A stretch of 64,000 nt of DNA, taken from positions 62,001-126,000 of the forward strand of contig JAEUPJ010000025.1 in assembly GCA_016790285.1 (NCBI GenBank), written 5' to 3'. The notes under the pieces are model-generated. The model saw nothing but the letters and a program-made list of their open reading frames with translations, made no database searches and was not told the DNA's origin. Shown one piece after another: positions 54,040-63,365 of the stretch. Position 1 is the stretch's first letter. Each line of letters begins with the position of its first letter. A program made the translations under genes and the position numbers. This DNA comes from Roseateles sp. Its GTDB lineage: Bacteria > Pseudomonadota > Gammaproteobacteria > Burkholderiales > Burkholderiaceae_C.

Positions 54040-55406
54040 TCAGAGCAGCCCCGCCCGCTTGACCTGGTGATAACGGTTCACCAGTGCGGCAGCGAGGGCC
54101 TGGGGTTCGACGTCGACGGACAGCTTGTCGTGGTCGACGACACGCGCAAAGGCGTCGTGGCGGGCCTGGGCGAGCAGGTGGGCGCTGGCCACGGTGGCGG
54201 CGTCGTCAGGGCTGTCGATGGGTTGGGTGGCAAGGCGTGCCAGTGCCGTCTCGCGCAGGCTGGCCAGCAGCACGAGGTGGCGCTGGCGCAGCAGGCGCAG
54301 CGCAGGCTGCAGCTCGGGCGAGTCCTCGTCGCGGAAGTTCGTGAGGATGATGACCAGGGAGCGCCGGCGCAGGCGGCGCGTCAGCGACTCGGCGGCGCCC
54401 AGGTAGTCGGAGTGGTCGGCGCCGGGCTGCAGGTCGTGCATGCGGTTCATGAGCGCGTTGAGCGTGCCCATGCCCTTGCGCGGCGCGAAGTCGCGGCTCT
54501 CGCCCGGCGGGCCGCCGAAGGTCATGGCGCCGACCTCATCGCCCTCGGTGAGGGCCACGTAGGCCAGCAGCATGAGGGCGTCGAGCGCGGCATCGAAATG
54601 GCTGTTCTCGCCGGCCACGGCGGACTGCTCGTCGGCCCTCATGCGCCGGCCGCAGTCGAGCAGGAACATCACGCACTGGTCGCGTTCGTCCTGGTATTCG
54701 CGCACGACGGGCTTGCGCTGGCGCAGCGAGGCCTTGGCGTCGAGGTGGCGCAGCGGGTCGCCGCGCCGGTACTCGGCCAGCTGCCGGAAATCGGTGCCCT
54801 GGCCGCGCTGCACGAAGCTCTTGATGCCGATCTGTGCCAGCCGGCGGTCGCCGCTGAGCCAGGCATAACGGGCCAGCGCCGCGAAGTTGGGGTAGACGCG
54901 CAGCGACTGTGCCTGCCCGACCGCTTCGCGCACGTCAAAGCACCCGGCGCGGCTGCGCCACAGCAGCTGCGTGCGCCCGAGCTGCACGACGCCACGCTCG
55001 CGCGCCGTGACGTGAAAGCGCAGCTGCTGGCGGCTCTGGGGCGGCACGGCCAGCGTGCGGGGCAGGCCGCTGAAGTCGAAGCGCGGGTCGAGGTCGTCGA
55101 AGACCTGCAGCCGCCAGCGGCGCGGGCCGGGGTTGACGACGTCCAGCGTCAGCTCGGTGGGCGCACCGATGGCGAAGGCCGCCGGCAGGCGCCGCTGCAC
55201 GCGCAGCCCGTCGCGCGCCCACAGGCGCAGGCTGAGCCACAGGTCCACGCCGGCCAGCACCACGAGGCCCGCCAGCGCCGCACCACCCGCCGGCGCGACG
55301 ACGGCCAGGGGCGCGCCCGCGCTGAGGGCGAGCGCGGCCGCGCCGGCCAGCAGCGTCAGCACGGTGACGCCGGCCCGCGTGGGCAGGACGATGCGGCGGG
55401 CGAGGC

Positions 55407-55410
<4 letters not shown>
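54040..55410 (-). CDS. DUF58/von Willebrand A-like protein, MoxR partner
   Basis: 456 residues. Two N-terminal spans (GVTVLTLLAGAAALALSAGAPLAVV and AALAGLVVLAGVDLWL, in pieces) precede a beta-rich region and the DUF58 core: GTDFRQLAEYRRGDPLRHLDAKASLRQRKPVVREYQDERDQCVMFLLDCGRRM, visible as the conserved R-Y-G-D-R-ID-K-x-R-x2-V-E pattern, and a vWA-like fold after it (LLAYVALTEGDEVGAMTFGG). DUF58 proteins work with MoxR ATPases in assembling or activating metal-dependent or surface proteins. The start overlaps the MoxR stop by four bases. It is the last gene of the operon. Confidence 0.9.
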
Positions 55411-56387
<977 letters not shown>

Positions 56388-56408
56388 GGCGGCGGCCTTT
56401 CGTCGGGG

Positions 56409-57614
56409 TCAGGAGAGACGGCGCCGGGCCGTCTCGAGCAGTTGCAGTCGCGGCGCCAGTTCGGCGCGCGTGGAGAAGCGGGCCACCATGGCGGTGGCCA
56501 GTGCGGCATGGGGCAGGCCGGTGGCGTCGGCGATGGCCGCGGCGCGCTCGCGCGGCGGCAGCCCCCGGTAGCGGGGCAGGGCGCGGGCAGCGGCGTCGTC
56601 GAGCGCGCGTTGCTGGGCTGCGAGCAGGGCCTCCGTGCCGCCGCGCTGCAGCCAGGCACCCAGCCCGCGCACCTGCTCGGCGATGGAGCGGCGCAGCCGC
56701 GGCGGCTCGGCCTGCAGCGGCCCGAAGCGCACGGCGCCGCGCCACAGCGCGGCCGCGAGCGCCACCAGGGCCAGCACGACGGCGATCCAGCCCTGGTGCC
56801 ATATCCAGGGCAGCAGGGCCTGGCGCTTCTCGTGCAGGTAGACCCAGGTCGTGGCGCCGCGCTCGGCCTGCACGGCCGCGGCCAGCAGCAGCGGCATGTC
56901 GCAGCGCAGCGGTGACGTGCTCATGAACAGGCCGGGGCCGGCGCTCAGCAGGGTCACGCTGCCCTGGCCCACGGGCAGGCGCGCCACGCGCACGGCGCCG
57001 TGGCGCGCGAGCGTCCAGGCCGGCGTCTGGCCCTTGCGCGGGCGCAGGCGCTGCTCCTGCAGGTCGTCGTCACAGGTCACGACGCGCTCGGTGTCGCCCC
57101 ACAGCGGCGGCGTGGAGATGAGTTCCGTGCGCGTGGCGGCGCTGGGCTGTGGGGCCGAGGCCATGGCGGGGGCCGATGCCGGCTCGGGCGTGGGCAAGGG
57201 GTCGGGTTTTGGCTTGGATTTGGGGGTGCCCTGCGCGCTCTCGAACACCACGTCGGCCGGCAGCCAGCCGCGCAGGGATTCGGTGGCGGTGTCGTCCGGC
57301 ACCACGAGGTGGCCGCCCTGCTGCACCCAGCGCTTCACGCTGTCCACGCGCCCGGGGATGAAGGCCCAGTCGGCGGACAGCAGCACGAGGCGGGCCTGCG
57401 GGGGCGGCAGCGTGTCGAGCGCCTCGTGGTGCTCGACCTGCATGCCAAGCCGGCGCAGCAGCTGCTCGAAGGCATAGGCGGGGTTGGTCAGCGCCTCGCC
57501 GCTGGCGCCGACGGGCCGGTCCTCGTCCACCCATTCGGTGTTGTCGGCCAGCCACCACCCGCCCAGCGCCAGCAGGACGGCGACGACCAGTCGGGCCAGA
57601 TTCTCGCGGCTCAT
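56409..57614 (-). CDS. DUF4350 membrane protein of the MoxR operon
   Basis: 401 residues from ATG 57614, overlapping the DUF4129 stop. One N-terminal span (LARLVVAVLLALGGWWLADNT) leads to a periplasmic DUF4350 domain: NPAYAFEQLLRRLGMQVEHHEALDTLP, ARLVLLSADWAFIPGRVDSVKRWVQQGGHLVVPDDT, both typical (read in pieces), then a Lys/Pro-rich insert (about 130-155). A second span (GWIAVVLALVALAAALWRGAV, about 285-305) is followed by a cytoplasmic helical tail. Its function is unknown, but it is a fixed part of MoxR-DUF58 operons. Confidence 0.85.
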   Translation of the reverse strand: MSRENLARLVVAVLLALGGWWLADNTEWVDEDRPVGASGEALTNPAYAFEQLLRRLGMQVEHHEALDTLPPPQARLVLLSADWAFIPGRVDSVKRWVQQGGHLVVPDDTATESLRGWLPADVVFESAQGTPKSKPKPDPLPTPEPASAPAMASAPQPSAATRTELISTPPLWGDTERVVTCDDDLQEQRLRPRKGQTPAWTLARHGAVRVARLPVGQGSVTLLSAGPGLFMSTSPLRCDMPLLLAAAVQAERGATTWVYLHEKRQALLPWIWHQGWIAVVLALVALAAALWRGAVRFGPLQAEPPRLRRSIAEQVRGLGAWLQRGGTEALLAAQQRALDDAAARALPRYRGLPPRERAAAIADATGLPHAALATAMVARFSTRAELAPRLQLLETARRRLS

Positions 57615-58351
57615 GCCGGGGCTCCGCCGGCCGCGGGGAGCGCCGCGTCGAAGCCCTGGCACAGCCGGGCGATGTCTTCGGCGCCTGGCTCGCGGTGTGC
57701 ATAGGCGACCGACTGCCAGGCCGTGACCAGCTCGGACAGGAAGCGGTGCGGGCCTGCCGCCAGGCGCGGGGCGGCCAGCGCCACGCATTCGCGCTCGGTG
57801 CTCGCCGCACGGATGGGCACGCCATGCGCATGCACCAGGCGCGACAGCGCGCCGCGGTACAGCAGCGACAAGGCCGCACGCGTCTCACCCCGCTCGAGCA
57901 GCGCCAGGGCCGCGGCGCCGATGTCCTCGGGCAGGCTGGCCGGCCGGATGTCCAGCGTGCCGATGTGCGTGGGGGCCAGCGGCGCGAGCGCGGGGCCGCC
58001 GCTGCGGCGCTGCAGCCAGTCGCGCAGGCGCAGCACCACCACGATGAAGAGGGCCGCCATCGCGAGCCACAAGGCCACGCGCAGGCCCACCGAGAGACTG
58101 GAGATCAGGTTCATCCACCAGTTGAGTTCCTTCTCGTCGGGCTTGGTGTCGCGGTGCTTGTCCTTGAAGCGCAGCGTCTTGCTCTTCTCGGTGCTGCCCA
58201 GCAGCGGGTCGGCCTGCACGGCGCTGGCGGCGGCCATCACGGCGCTGGCACTCATGGCCGGCGGCTCGGGCTGGGCCAGCACGGTGCCGCTGCCCAGCAG
58301 CAGTGCCGCCACCAGCACGCCCACCCGGGCCCGACGCTCAGGCGAACGCAC
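57611..58351 (-). CDS. DUF4129-containing membrane protein
   Basis: 246 residues from GTG 58351. A signal peptide (VGVLVAALLLGSGTVLA) is followed by a short periplasmic part, one span (VALWLAMAALFIVVVLRLRDW, about 92-112) and a cytoplasmic DUF4129 domain: LPEDIGAAALALLERGETRAALSLLYRGALSRLVHAHGVPIRAASTERECV (in pieces) and FLSELVTAWQSVAYAHREP. The domain resembles the C-terminal part of some transglutaminase-like proteins and always lies near MoxR or DUF58 genes. It overlaps genes on both sides (13 and 4 bases). Confidence 0.85.
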   Translation of the reverse strand: MRSPERRARVGVLVAALLLGSGTVLAQPEPPAMSASAVMAAASAVQADPLLGSTEKSKTLRFKDKHRDTKPDEKELNWWMNLISSLSVGLRVALWLAMAALFIVVVLRLRDWLQRRSGGPALAPLAPTHIGTLDIRPASLPEDIGAAALALLERGETRAALSLLYRGALSRLVHAHGVPIRAASTERECVALAAPRLAAGPHRFLSELVTAWQSVAYAHREPGAEDIARLCQGFDAALPAAGGAPA

Positions 58352-59084
58352 CGCGGAACTCCTGTTCGATGTCCCAGGCTTCCAACGCGACGCGCCGGTT
58401 CAGGTACATCGCAAAACCCGCGGCCACGTAGAAGGGCTCCAGGAACAGCACGACGGCGGCATAGGCCAGCGTCAGGGTGATGTCCATGCCCAGCTGGCCC
58501 GCCGCGTGCGCGGTGGGGTGGAAGAACCAGTCCCAGATGTCGCCGCTGCGGTTCTCGGGCGCGAACCACCACAGCAGCGACACGAGGCCGTAGGTGAGCA
58601 CGGCTTCGGCATGCGCAAAGGCCGTCTGCAGTGCGCTGGCGGCGCCGCGGTTGTCGTTGAGCAGCAGCCGGGCGCGCTTGCGCCGCGTGCTGCCGCGCAG
58701 GGCCTCGAGCTGGTCGATGGGCTGCGTGTAGGCCCGCCAGGGCGAGAAGCGCCGCCACAGCAGCGTGCGCCACCACTGGCCGCCCAGCACCAGGCGGCGT
58801 GCACGCCAGAGGTCTGCCCAGCGCGTGGACTCGCCGAACACGGCGCGCGACAGCACGAACAGCAGGCTGCGGTCCAGCCAGGGCTTGAGCCAGAAGAGGA
58901 TGATCATCGGCGCCCAGCCGTAGGTGTCCACCGCGCACAGCGCCAGCAGCGTCACGGCCAGCAGCAGCGGCGTGAAGCAGCGCCAGATGGACGCGGCGTG
59001 AGCGCGCACGAGTGCTGCGCCCAGGTCGCAGGCTTCTCCCTGGCTGCGCGGCCGCAGGGCAATCGCCAGGCCTTCAACCCGCAC
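58338..59084 (-). CDS. Multi-span membrane protein of the MoxR operon
   Basis: 248 residues from GTG 59084 (GGAGG five bases upstream), overlapping the SpoIIM stop by 11 bases. About four spans are visible: IWRCFTPLLLAVTLLALCAVD, LVLGGQWWRTLLWRR region less certain, VLTYGLVSLLWWFAP, and MDITLTLAYAAVVLFLEPFYVAAGFAMYL. Between them is a charged stretch with RGSTRRKRARLLLNDNRG. No known domain name comes to mind, although a gene of this kind commonly accompanies SpoIIM and DUF4129 genes. Probably an envelope component of the same complex. Confidence 0.75.
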   Translation of the reverse strand: MRVEGLAIALRPRSQGEACDLGAALVRAHAASIWRCFTPLLLAVTLLALCAVDTYGWAPMIILFWLKPWLDRSLLFVLSRAVFGESTRWADLWRARRLVLGGQWWRTLLWRRFSPWRAYTQPIDQLEALRGSTRRKRARLLLNDNRGAASALQTAFAHAEAVLTYGLVSLLWWFAPENRSGDIWDWFFHPTAHAAGQLGMDITLTLAYAAVVLFLEPFYVAAGFAMYLNRRVALEAWDIEQEFRGAFA

Positions 59085-60042
59085 GCTGGCCTCCGCGTCC
59101 CATCAGCAGCAGCCACACCAGCACCAGGGCCCAGCACGCCGCCGCGACGCTGTACTTGACCCACGGCACCACCCACGCCGCCGACGACCAGAACGCCTCG
59201 ACGGCGGCCGCCACCAGCAGCAGGAAGAAGGCCGCATAGACCAGCGGCACCGCGGCGCGCGCCGCATCGCGCAGCGCCTGCAGCCGCGACAGCCGCCCTG
59301 GCATCAGCCAGCCGAGCCCGACGCGCAGGCCCGCCGCGCCGGCCAGCACGATGCCCGTGAGCTCGAAGGCCGAGTGCGTGGCCACGAAGGGCCAGAAGTT
59401 GTGCCCGAGGCCCACCCGCGTGAGGTGGCCGGCCGTGGCGCCGATCATGAGCCCGTTGTAGAGCAGCACGAAGGCGCTGCCCACGCCGGCGAGGATGCCC
59501 GCGCCGAAGCAGCGAAAGCCCAGGCCGATGTTGTTGAAGATGTAGAAGCCGAACATCTGCCAGTCGCTCGCTGCGTCGCGAAGCCGCCCGAAATGGGCCT
59601 TGCCGTCGCCATACATCTGCTCGTAGTTGCGCAGCTGGTGCGCCTCCTGCAGGCGCAATGCGAAGTCGGGCCCGGCCAGCGACAAGCCGAAGGCCAGGGC
59701 CAGGGGCAGCGCGAACAGCAGCAGCGCCATCAGCACGTGCCGCCCCTCGGCGCGCACGGCGCGGGGCAGCTCGGTGCGCAGCAGCCGGCCCGCGGCGCGC
59801 AGGCCGTAGTCCTGGCGGCGGTAGATGAGCTGGTGGGCGTCCTGCGCCAGGGTCTCCAGGCGCGCGACGAGGTGCATGGGGTAGGCGCGCGACTGCGCCA
59901 GCGCCAGGTTCTCGCAGACCCGGCGGTAGCGCGTGGCCAGCAAGGCGGCATCGACCGCGCGGCCCGCGCGCGCCTCGGCCAGCTGCGCAGCCAGCTCGTT
60001 CCACATCGCGCCGTAGGCCGCTTCGAAGTGCACCGGCGTCAT
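59074..60042 (-). CDS. SpoIIM-family membrane protein
   Basis: 322 residues from ATG 60042, whose ATGA overlaps the RDD gene stop. A cytoplasmic helical start (VENLALAQS-like CENLALAQSRAYP, HLVARLETLAQDAHQLIYRR) precedes spans including HVLMALLLFALPLALAFGLSLAG. The SpoIIM signature follows: DWQMFGFYIFNNIGLGFRCFGAGILAGVGSAFVLLYNGLMIGATAGHL (in pieces) and FWPFVATHSAFELTGIVLAGAAG. Named after a Bacillus septal protein, the family is widespread in non-sporulators next to MoxR genes, where the role is unknown. Confidence 0.9.
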   Translation of the reverse strand: MTPVHFEAAYGAMWNELAAQLAEARAGRAVDAALLATRYRRVCENLALAQSRAYPMHLVARLETLAQDAHQLIYRRQDYGLRAAGRLLRTELPRAVRAEGRHVLMALLLFALPLALAFGLSLAGPDFALRLQEAHQLRNYEQMYGDGKAHFGRLRDAASDWQMFGFYIFNNIGLGFRCFGAGILAGVGSAFVLLYNGLMIGATAGHLTRVGLGHNFWPFVATHSAFELTGIVLAGAAGLRVGLGWLMPGRLSRLQALRDAARAAVPLVYAAFFLLLVAAAVEAFWSSAAWVVPWVKYSVAAACWALVLVWLLLMGRGGQRAG

Positions 60043-60734
60043 GTGCGCCGCCCCATCAGCCACTGGGCCACGCCGAGCAGCCGGGGTGAATCGCCATGCG
60101 TGGCATCGCGCGGGGCCTCCCCGGGCAGCACGGGGCTGGCCAGTTGCGCGAGCTCTTCGAAGCGGGCCGGCGTCAGCCGCTTGGCACGGCCGGCCCAGGC
60201 CAGGATGGCGGCCTGCTGAGGCGGCGTCAGCGGGCGTGCGGGTGCCAGTGGCGGTGCCGCAGGCGGTGCGTCGTGCAACACGACTGGCTCGGCGTGCACG
60301 ACCAGCGTGCCTGCGGCCAGGTCGCCCAGCCGCTTGCACTCGCGGTTGAGCAGCATCGAGACGATGCCGATGCCGTAGGCCAGCGGCAGGAAGTCCGCCA
60401 CGCGCAGCAGGTTGCGGGTGATGGCCGCGGCCGGGGTGATGGGCAGGCCCGTGTCCATGACCACGCGCAGGCCCAGGCTGCGCTTGCCGGGCGTGGCGCC
60501 CCAGCGGCTGAGCTCGAACAGGATGGGGTAGAGCCACTCGACGCAGAACATGCCGATGAGGATCACGCCGAACCCCATCTTGCCGGCCGCGCCGAAGACC
60601 AGCGCGATGCCGAGGTCCAGCGCCAGGCGGATCAGCAGGTCCAGCAGGAAGGCCATGGTGCGCGACACGAGCCCGGCGGGCCGCAGCGACAGGACGATGC
60701 CTTCGGGCGTCTCGACCCGGGCCAGCGTGTCCAC
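60039..60734 (-). CDS. RDD-family membrane protein, first gene of MoxR operon
   Basis: 231 residues. RDD signatures are seen: LSLRPAGLVSRTMAFLLDLLIRLALDLGIA (with the R and D of the name), a second span near FGVILIGMFCVEWLYPILFELS, WGATPGKRSLGLRVVMDTG and ITRNLLRVADFLPLAYGIGIVSMLLNRECKRLGDLAAGTLVVH (in pieces). The C-terminal third is cytoplasmic and Pro/Ala-rich. RDD proteins may transport ions or osmolytes, but in this operon the role is unclear. Its stop overlaps spoIIM by four bases. Confidence 0.88.
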   Translation of the reverse strand: MDTLARVETPEGIVLSLRPAGLVSRTMAFLLDLLIRLALDLGIALVFGAAGKMGFGVILIGMFCVEWLYPILFELSRWGATPGKRSLGLRVVMDTGLPITPAAAITRNLLRVADFLPLAYGIGIVSMLLNRECKRLGDLAAGTLVVHAEPVVLHDAPPAAPPLAPARPLTPPQQAAILAWAGRAKRLTPARFEELAQLASPVLPGEAPRDATHGDSPRLLGVAQWLMGRRT

Positions 60735-60763
60735 GCGCAGGCCGACGGGCGTGCGGGGGGCGT

Positions 60764-61282
60764 TCAGAGCTTGATCACCTTGGTGTCGGCGATCGTGTCA
60801 TGCAGGCACTGGCGCGATTCACGGAAGATGAGCAGGCCGTCGATGATGCCGTAGATCATCGACACGCCGCTGACGACGCCGGTCAGCGCGCCGACGCCGT
60901 AGCGCAGGCCCAGCATCCGCAGCGGGTCGACCTTGCTGCCGTCGGTGCGCACGATGCGCAGCTTGAACAGCAGCTTGCCGATCGTCTGGCCGCGCGTGAC
61001 CAGGGGCCAGGCCTGGATCAGCAGGAAGAGGGGCACGCCGATCAGCAGGGCCGACGGGTTCCAGGTCCAGATGCCTTGCTCGGCGGCCTTGAGCTGGGCC
61101 TGGGAGAGCTCCTGGAACATCGGCAGCATGCCGAAGCCCCAGCCGGCGGCGGCGGCAATGATGCCGTCGAGCAGGGCGGCCATGAAGCGGGTACCGCGGC
61201 CGGCCAGCGCGGGTGCGTCGGGGGCGACGTCCTCGACGTGCGCTTGCGGGGGGGCGAAGCGCTGGTCTTCGGCGGTGGACAT
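60764..61282 (-). CDS. RDD-family membrane protein with N-terminal APP motif
   Basis: 172 residues. After STAEDQRFAPPQAHVEDVAP, the APP motif shared with two other small proteins here, comes an RDD domain: RGTRFMAALLDGIIAAAAGWGFGM, LIGVPLFLLIQAWPLVTRGQTIGKLLFKLRIVRTDG (in pieces), RYGVGALTGVVSGVSMIYGIIDGLLIF and CLHDTIADTKVI. It lies 29 bases upstream of the other RDD gene, in the same direction, and may begin the operon. Confidence 0.85.
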   Translation of the reverse strand: MSTAEDQRFAPPQAHVEDVAPDAPALAGRGTRFMAALLDGIIAAAAGWGFGMLPMFQELSQAQLKAAEQGIWTWNPSALLIGVPLFLLIQAWPLVTRGQTIGKLLFKLRIVRTDGSKVDPLRMLGLRYGVGALTGVVSGVSMIYGIIDGLLIFRESRQCLHDTIADTKVIKL

Positions 61283-61408
61283 GAATACTTCTCCCTGGGT
61301 TTTGGCGCGGGAGTGTGCCGTGCCCTGGGGGCACGGTCGATCGGTGTCTTCACCAGAGAAATATTCCCCTTTTCTCGAAGGCCGGGGCGCCCACGGCGCC
61401 GGCCTGGC

Positions 61409-63361
61409 TCAACGCCCGTACTTGCGCCCCGCCGACTCCAGCGGCCAGCTGTCGGTGCGCAGCGGCGGCAGCGGCAGGCCGTCGCCGCCCACGACGTTGG
61501 CTTCGCTGGGGTTGTTGACCCAGGCATAGCGCGCTGCCACCGGCTGGGGCACGCCGCGGCTGCGCAGCACGATGCGGTCGCCCTCGATGCGGGCCTGCGC
61601 GGGCACCCAGCGCCGGTCGGCGCCGGCCAGCAGGAAGCCACGCAGCGGCTCGCCCGCGCGCGCCGGGCGCAGGCCGCCGGCCGTGTCGGCCAGGCGCAGC
61701 GACAGCTCGCCGTCGCGCACCTCGTGGCCGAGCAGGCGCGGGCCGCCGGCGGGTGCCGCGCGCAGGCCGAGCTCGTGCAGGGCCAGCGCGGCCAGGCGCT
61801 CGCCCAGCGTGCGCTTGTTGCGCGGGTGGATGTCGGTGGCGTCGCCCACGTCGATGGCGGTGGCCATGCCGGTGTGCGGCAGCGTGAGGGCCGCGGCCTG
61901 CGCCTCGCGCAGCTCGGGCCAGCCGCCCGCGCCAGGCTGGTTGTCGGCCAGCGGCAGGAAGGCGGCGAGCTGCACGAAGAAGAAGGGCAGCTTGGGGTCG
62001 CCGAACTGGGTGCGCCAGTCCTGGATGAGGCGCTTGAAAGTGCCTGCGTAGGCCTCGGCGCGCCACACATTGGACTCGCCCTGGTACCACAGCACGCCGC
62101 GCACCGACAGGCCCTGCAGCGGTGCGATCAGCCCGTTATGGGCGAGCGTGGGTGCGTCGTTGGCCGTGGGCTGGTCTGCCACGCTGATCTTCTCGACGCG
62201 GGCTTTCCAGGCGCCCGCCAGGGCCACGCTGCCGGCGGCCGTGTCCAGGCGCATCGCGGCGGCGTCGCCATGGAAACCGCCGCCGCCGCCCGTGTCGGTC
62301 ACGCGCACGGCGATCCAGTTGGTGCCGGCCCGCAGCACGCCGGCGGGCAGGGCATAACGGCGTGGCTGGTCGTAGCCGCACTGGCCGCCCACACGCTGGC
62401 CGTTCACCCAGACCTCGTCGCAGTCGTCCACCTTGGCCAGGTGCAGCTCGGCCGTGCCGGCGGCCTGCGCGGCACTGAGCTCCACGCGCTTGCGCAGCCA
62501 GACGATGCCGTCCAGGTCCGCCAGGCCCTGCTCCTCCCACAGGCCCGGCGCCTTCAGCGTGGGCCAGGCGGCGTCGAGGTCGGTGGCGGCCGACCAGACC
62601 GAGGCGTCCACGCCGTCCACGGCCAGGCCGGGTTGCCAGGCCGTGACGCGGGGCAGCAGGCGCTGGAGCTGCGCCGCGCCGAAGGCGCCCGGGTCGGTCG
62701 GCAGGGCCCGCACGGCGGGCGCGAGGTCGGGGTCGGCGAGGGCAGCGTCGCGGCGCACCCAAGTCTCCAGCATGGAGCCGCCCCAGGCCGCGTTCACGAG
62801 GCCGATGGGGATGCCCTGCACCGCCTGCAGGCGGCGTGCGAAGTGGTAGCCGATGGCGCTGAACTCGCCCACCCGGCCCGGCTCGGCCACGACCCACGGG
62901 GCCGGGCCGATGTCGGCTTCAGGCTTCAGGCGCGCGCGCAGCGGCACGCGCAGGTGGCGCAGTTGCGGGTTCTGCGGCGAGGCGACGTCCTGCGGGCCGG
63001 TGTCGGTGGGCGCGAGCGGCCACTCCATGTTGGACTGGCCGCCCAGCAGCCAGACGTCGCCGATGAGCACGTCGTCGAGCTGCACGGTCGCGTCGCCCTT
63101 GACCGTGAGGCGGTGCGGGCCGCCGGCGGGCAGCGGCGGGAACTGCACCTGCCAGCGGCCGTCGGCCGCGACGGCGGCGCGGGCCGAGCGGCCGGCGAAG
63201 GCAATGTCCAGCGTCTGCCCCGGCGTGGCACGGCCCCAGAGCTTGAGCGGACGGTCTCGCTGCAGCACCATGTGCTCGCCGAAGACCTCGGCCAGGCGCA
63301 CTTCGGCATGGGCGGTGGCGGCCAGCAGGGCCAGGAGCAGGGGCAGGGCGGTCTTCTTCAT
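61409..63361 (-). CDS. Exported sialate O-acetylesterase-family (SASA) carbohydrate esterase
   Basis: 650 residues with signal peptide MKKTALPLLLALLAATAHA. The mature start EVRLAEVFGEHMVLQRDRPLKLWG is diagnostic of the family; GGQSNMEWPL carries the Ser nucleophile and DIHPRNKRTLGERLA the Asp-x-x-His. Between them is an inserted jelly-roll (LHLAKVDDCDEVWVNGQRVGG). Such esterases remove acetyl groups from sugars; beside a GH30 xylanase this one more likely deacetylates xylan than sialic acid. It starts four bases after the GH30 stop and is followed by a 126-base gap. Confidence 0.9.
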   Translation of the reverse strand: MKKTALPLLLALLAATAHAEVRLAEVFGEHMVLQRDRPLKLWGRATPGQTLDIAFAGRSARAAVAADGRWQVQFPPLPAGGPHRLTVKGDATVQLDDVLIGDVWLLGGQSNMEWPLAPTDTGPQDVASPQNPQLRHLRVPLRARLKPEADIGPAPWVVAEPGRVGEFSAIGYHFARRLQAVQGIPIGLVNAAWGGSMLETWVRRDAALADPDLAPAVRALPTDPGAFGAAQLQRLLPRVTAWQPGLAVDGVDASVWSAATDLDAAWPTLKAPGLWEEQGLADLDGIVWLRKRVELSAAQAAGTAELHLAKVDDCDEVWVNGQRVGGQCGYDQPRRYALPAGVLRAGTNWIAVRVTDTGGGGGFHGDAAAMRLDTAAGSVALAGAWKARVEKISVADQPTANDAPTLAHNGLIAPLQGLSVRGVLWYQGESNVWRAEAYAGTFKRLIQDWRTQFGDPKLPFFFVQLAAFLPLADNQPGAGGWPELREAQAAALTLPHTGMATAIDVGDATDIHPRNKRTLGERLAALALHELGLRAAPAGGPRLLGHEVRDGELSLRLADTAGGLRPARAGEPLRGFLLAGADRRWVPAQARIEGDRIVLRSRGVPQPVAARYAWVNNPSEANVVGGDGLPLPPLRTDSWPLESAGRKYGR

Positions 63362-63365
63362 GGCG

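Noticed and set aside
61409-63361. True sialic-acid metabolism
   Set aside because: No sialic-acid catabolic gene is present; the neighbours are xylan enzymes, so the family name is probably misleading.
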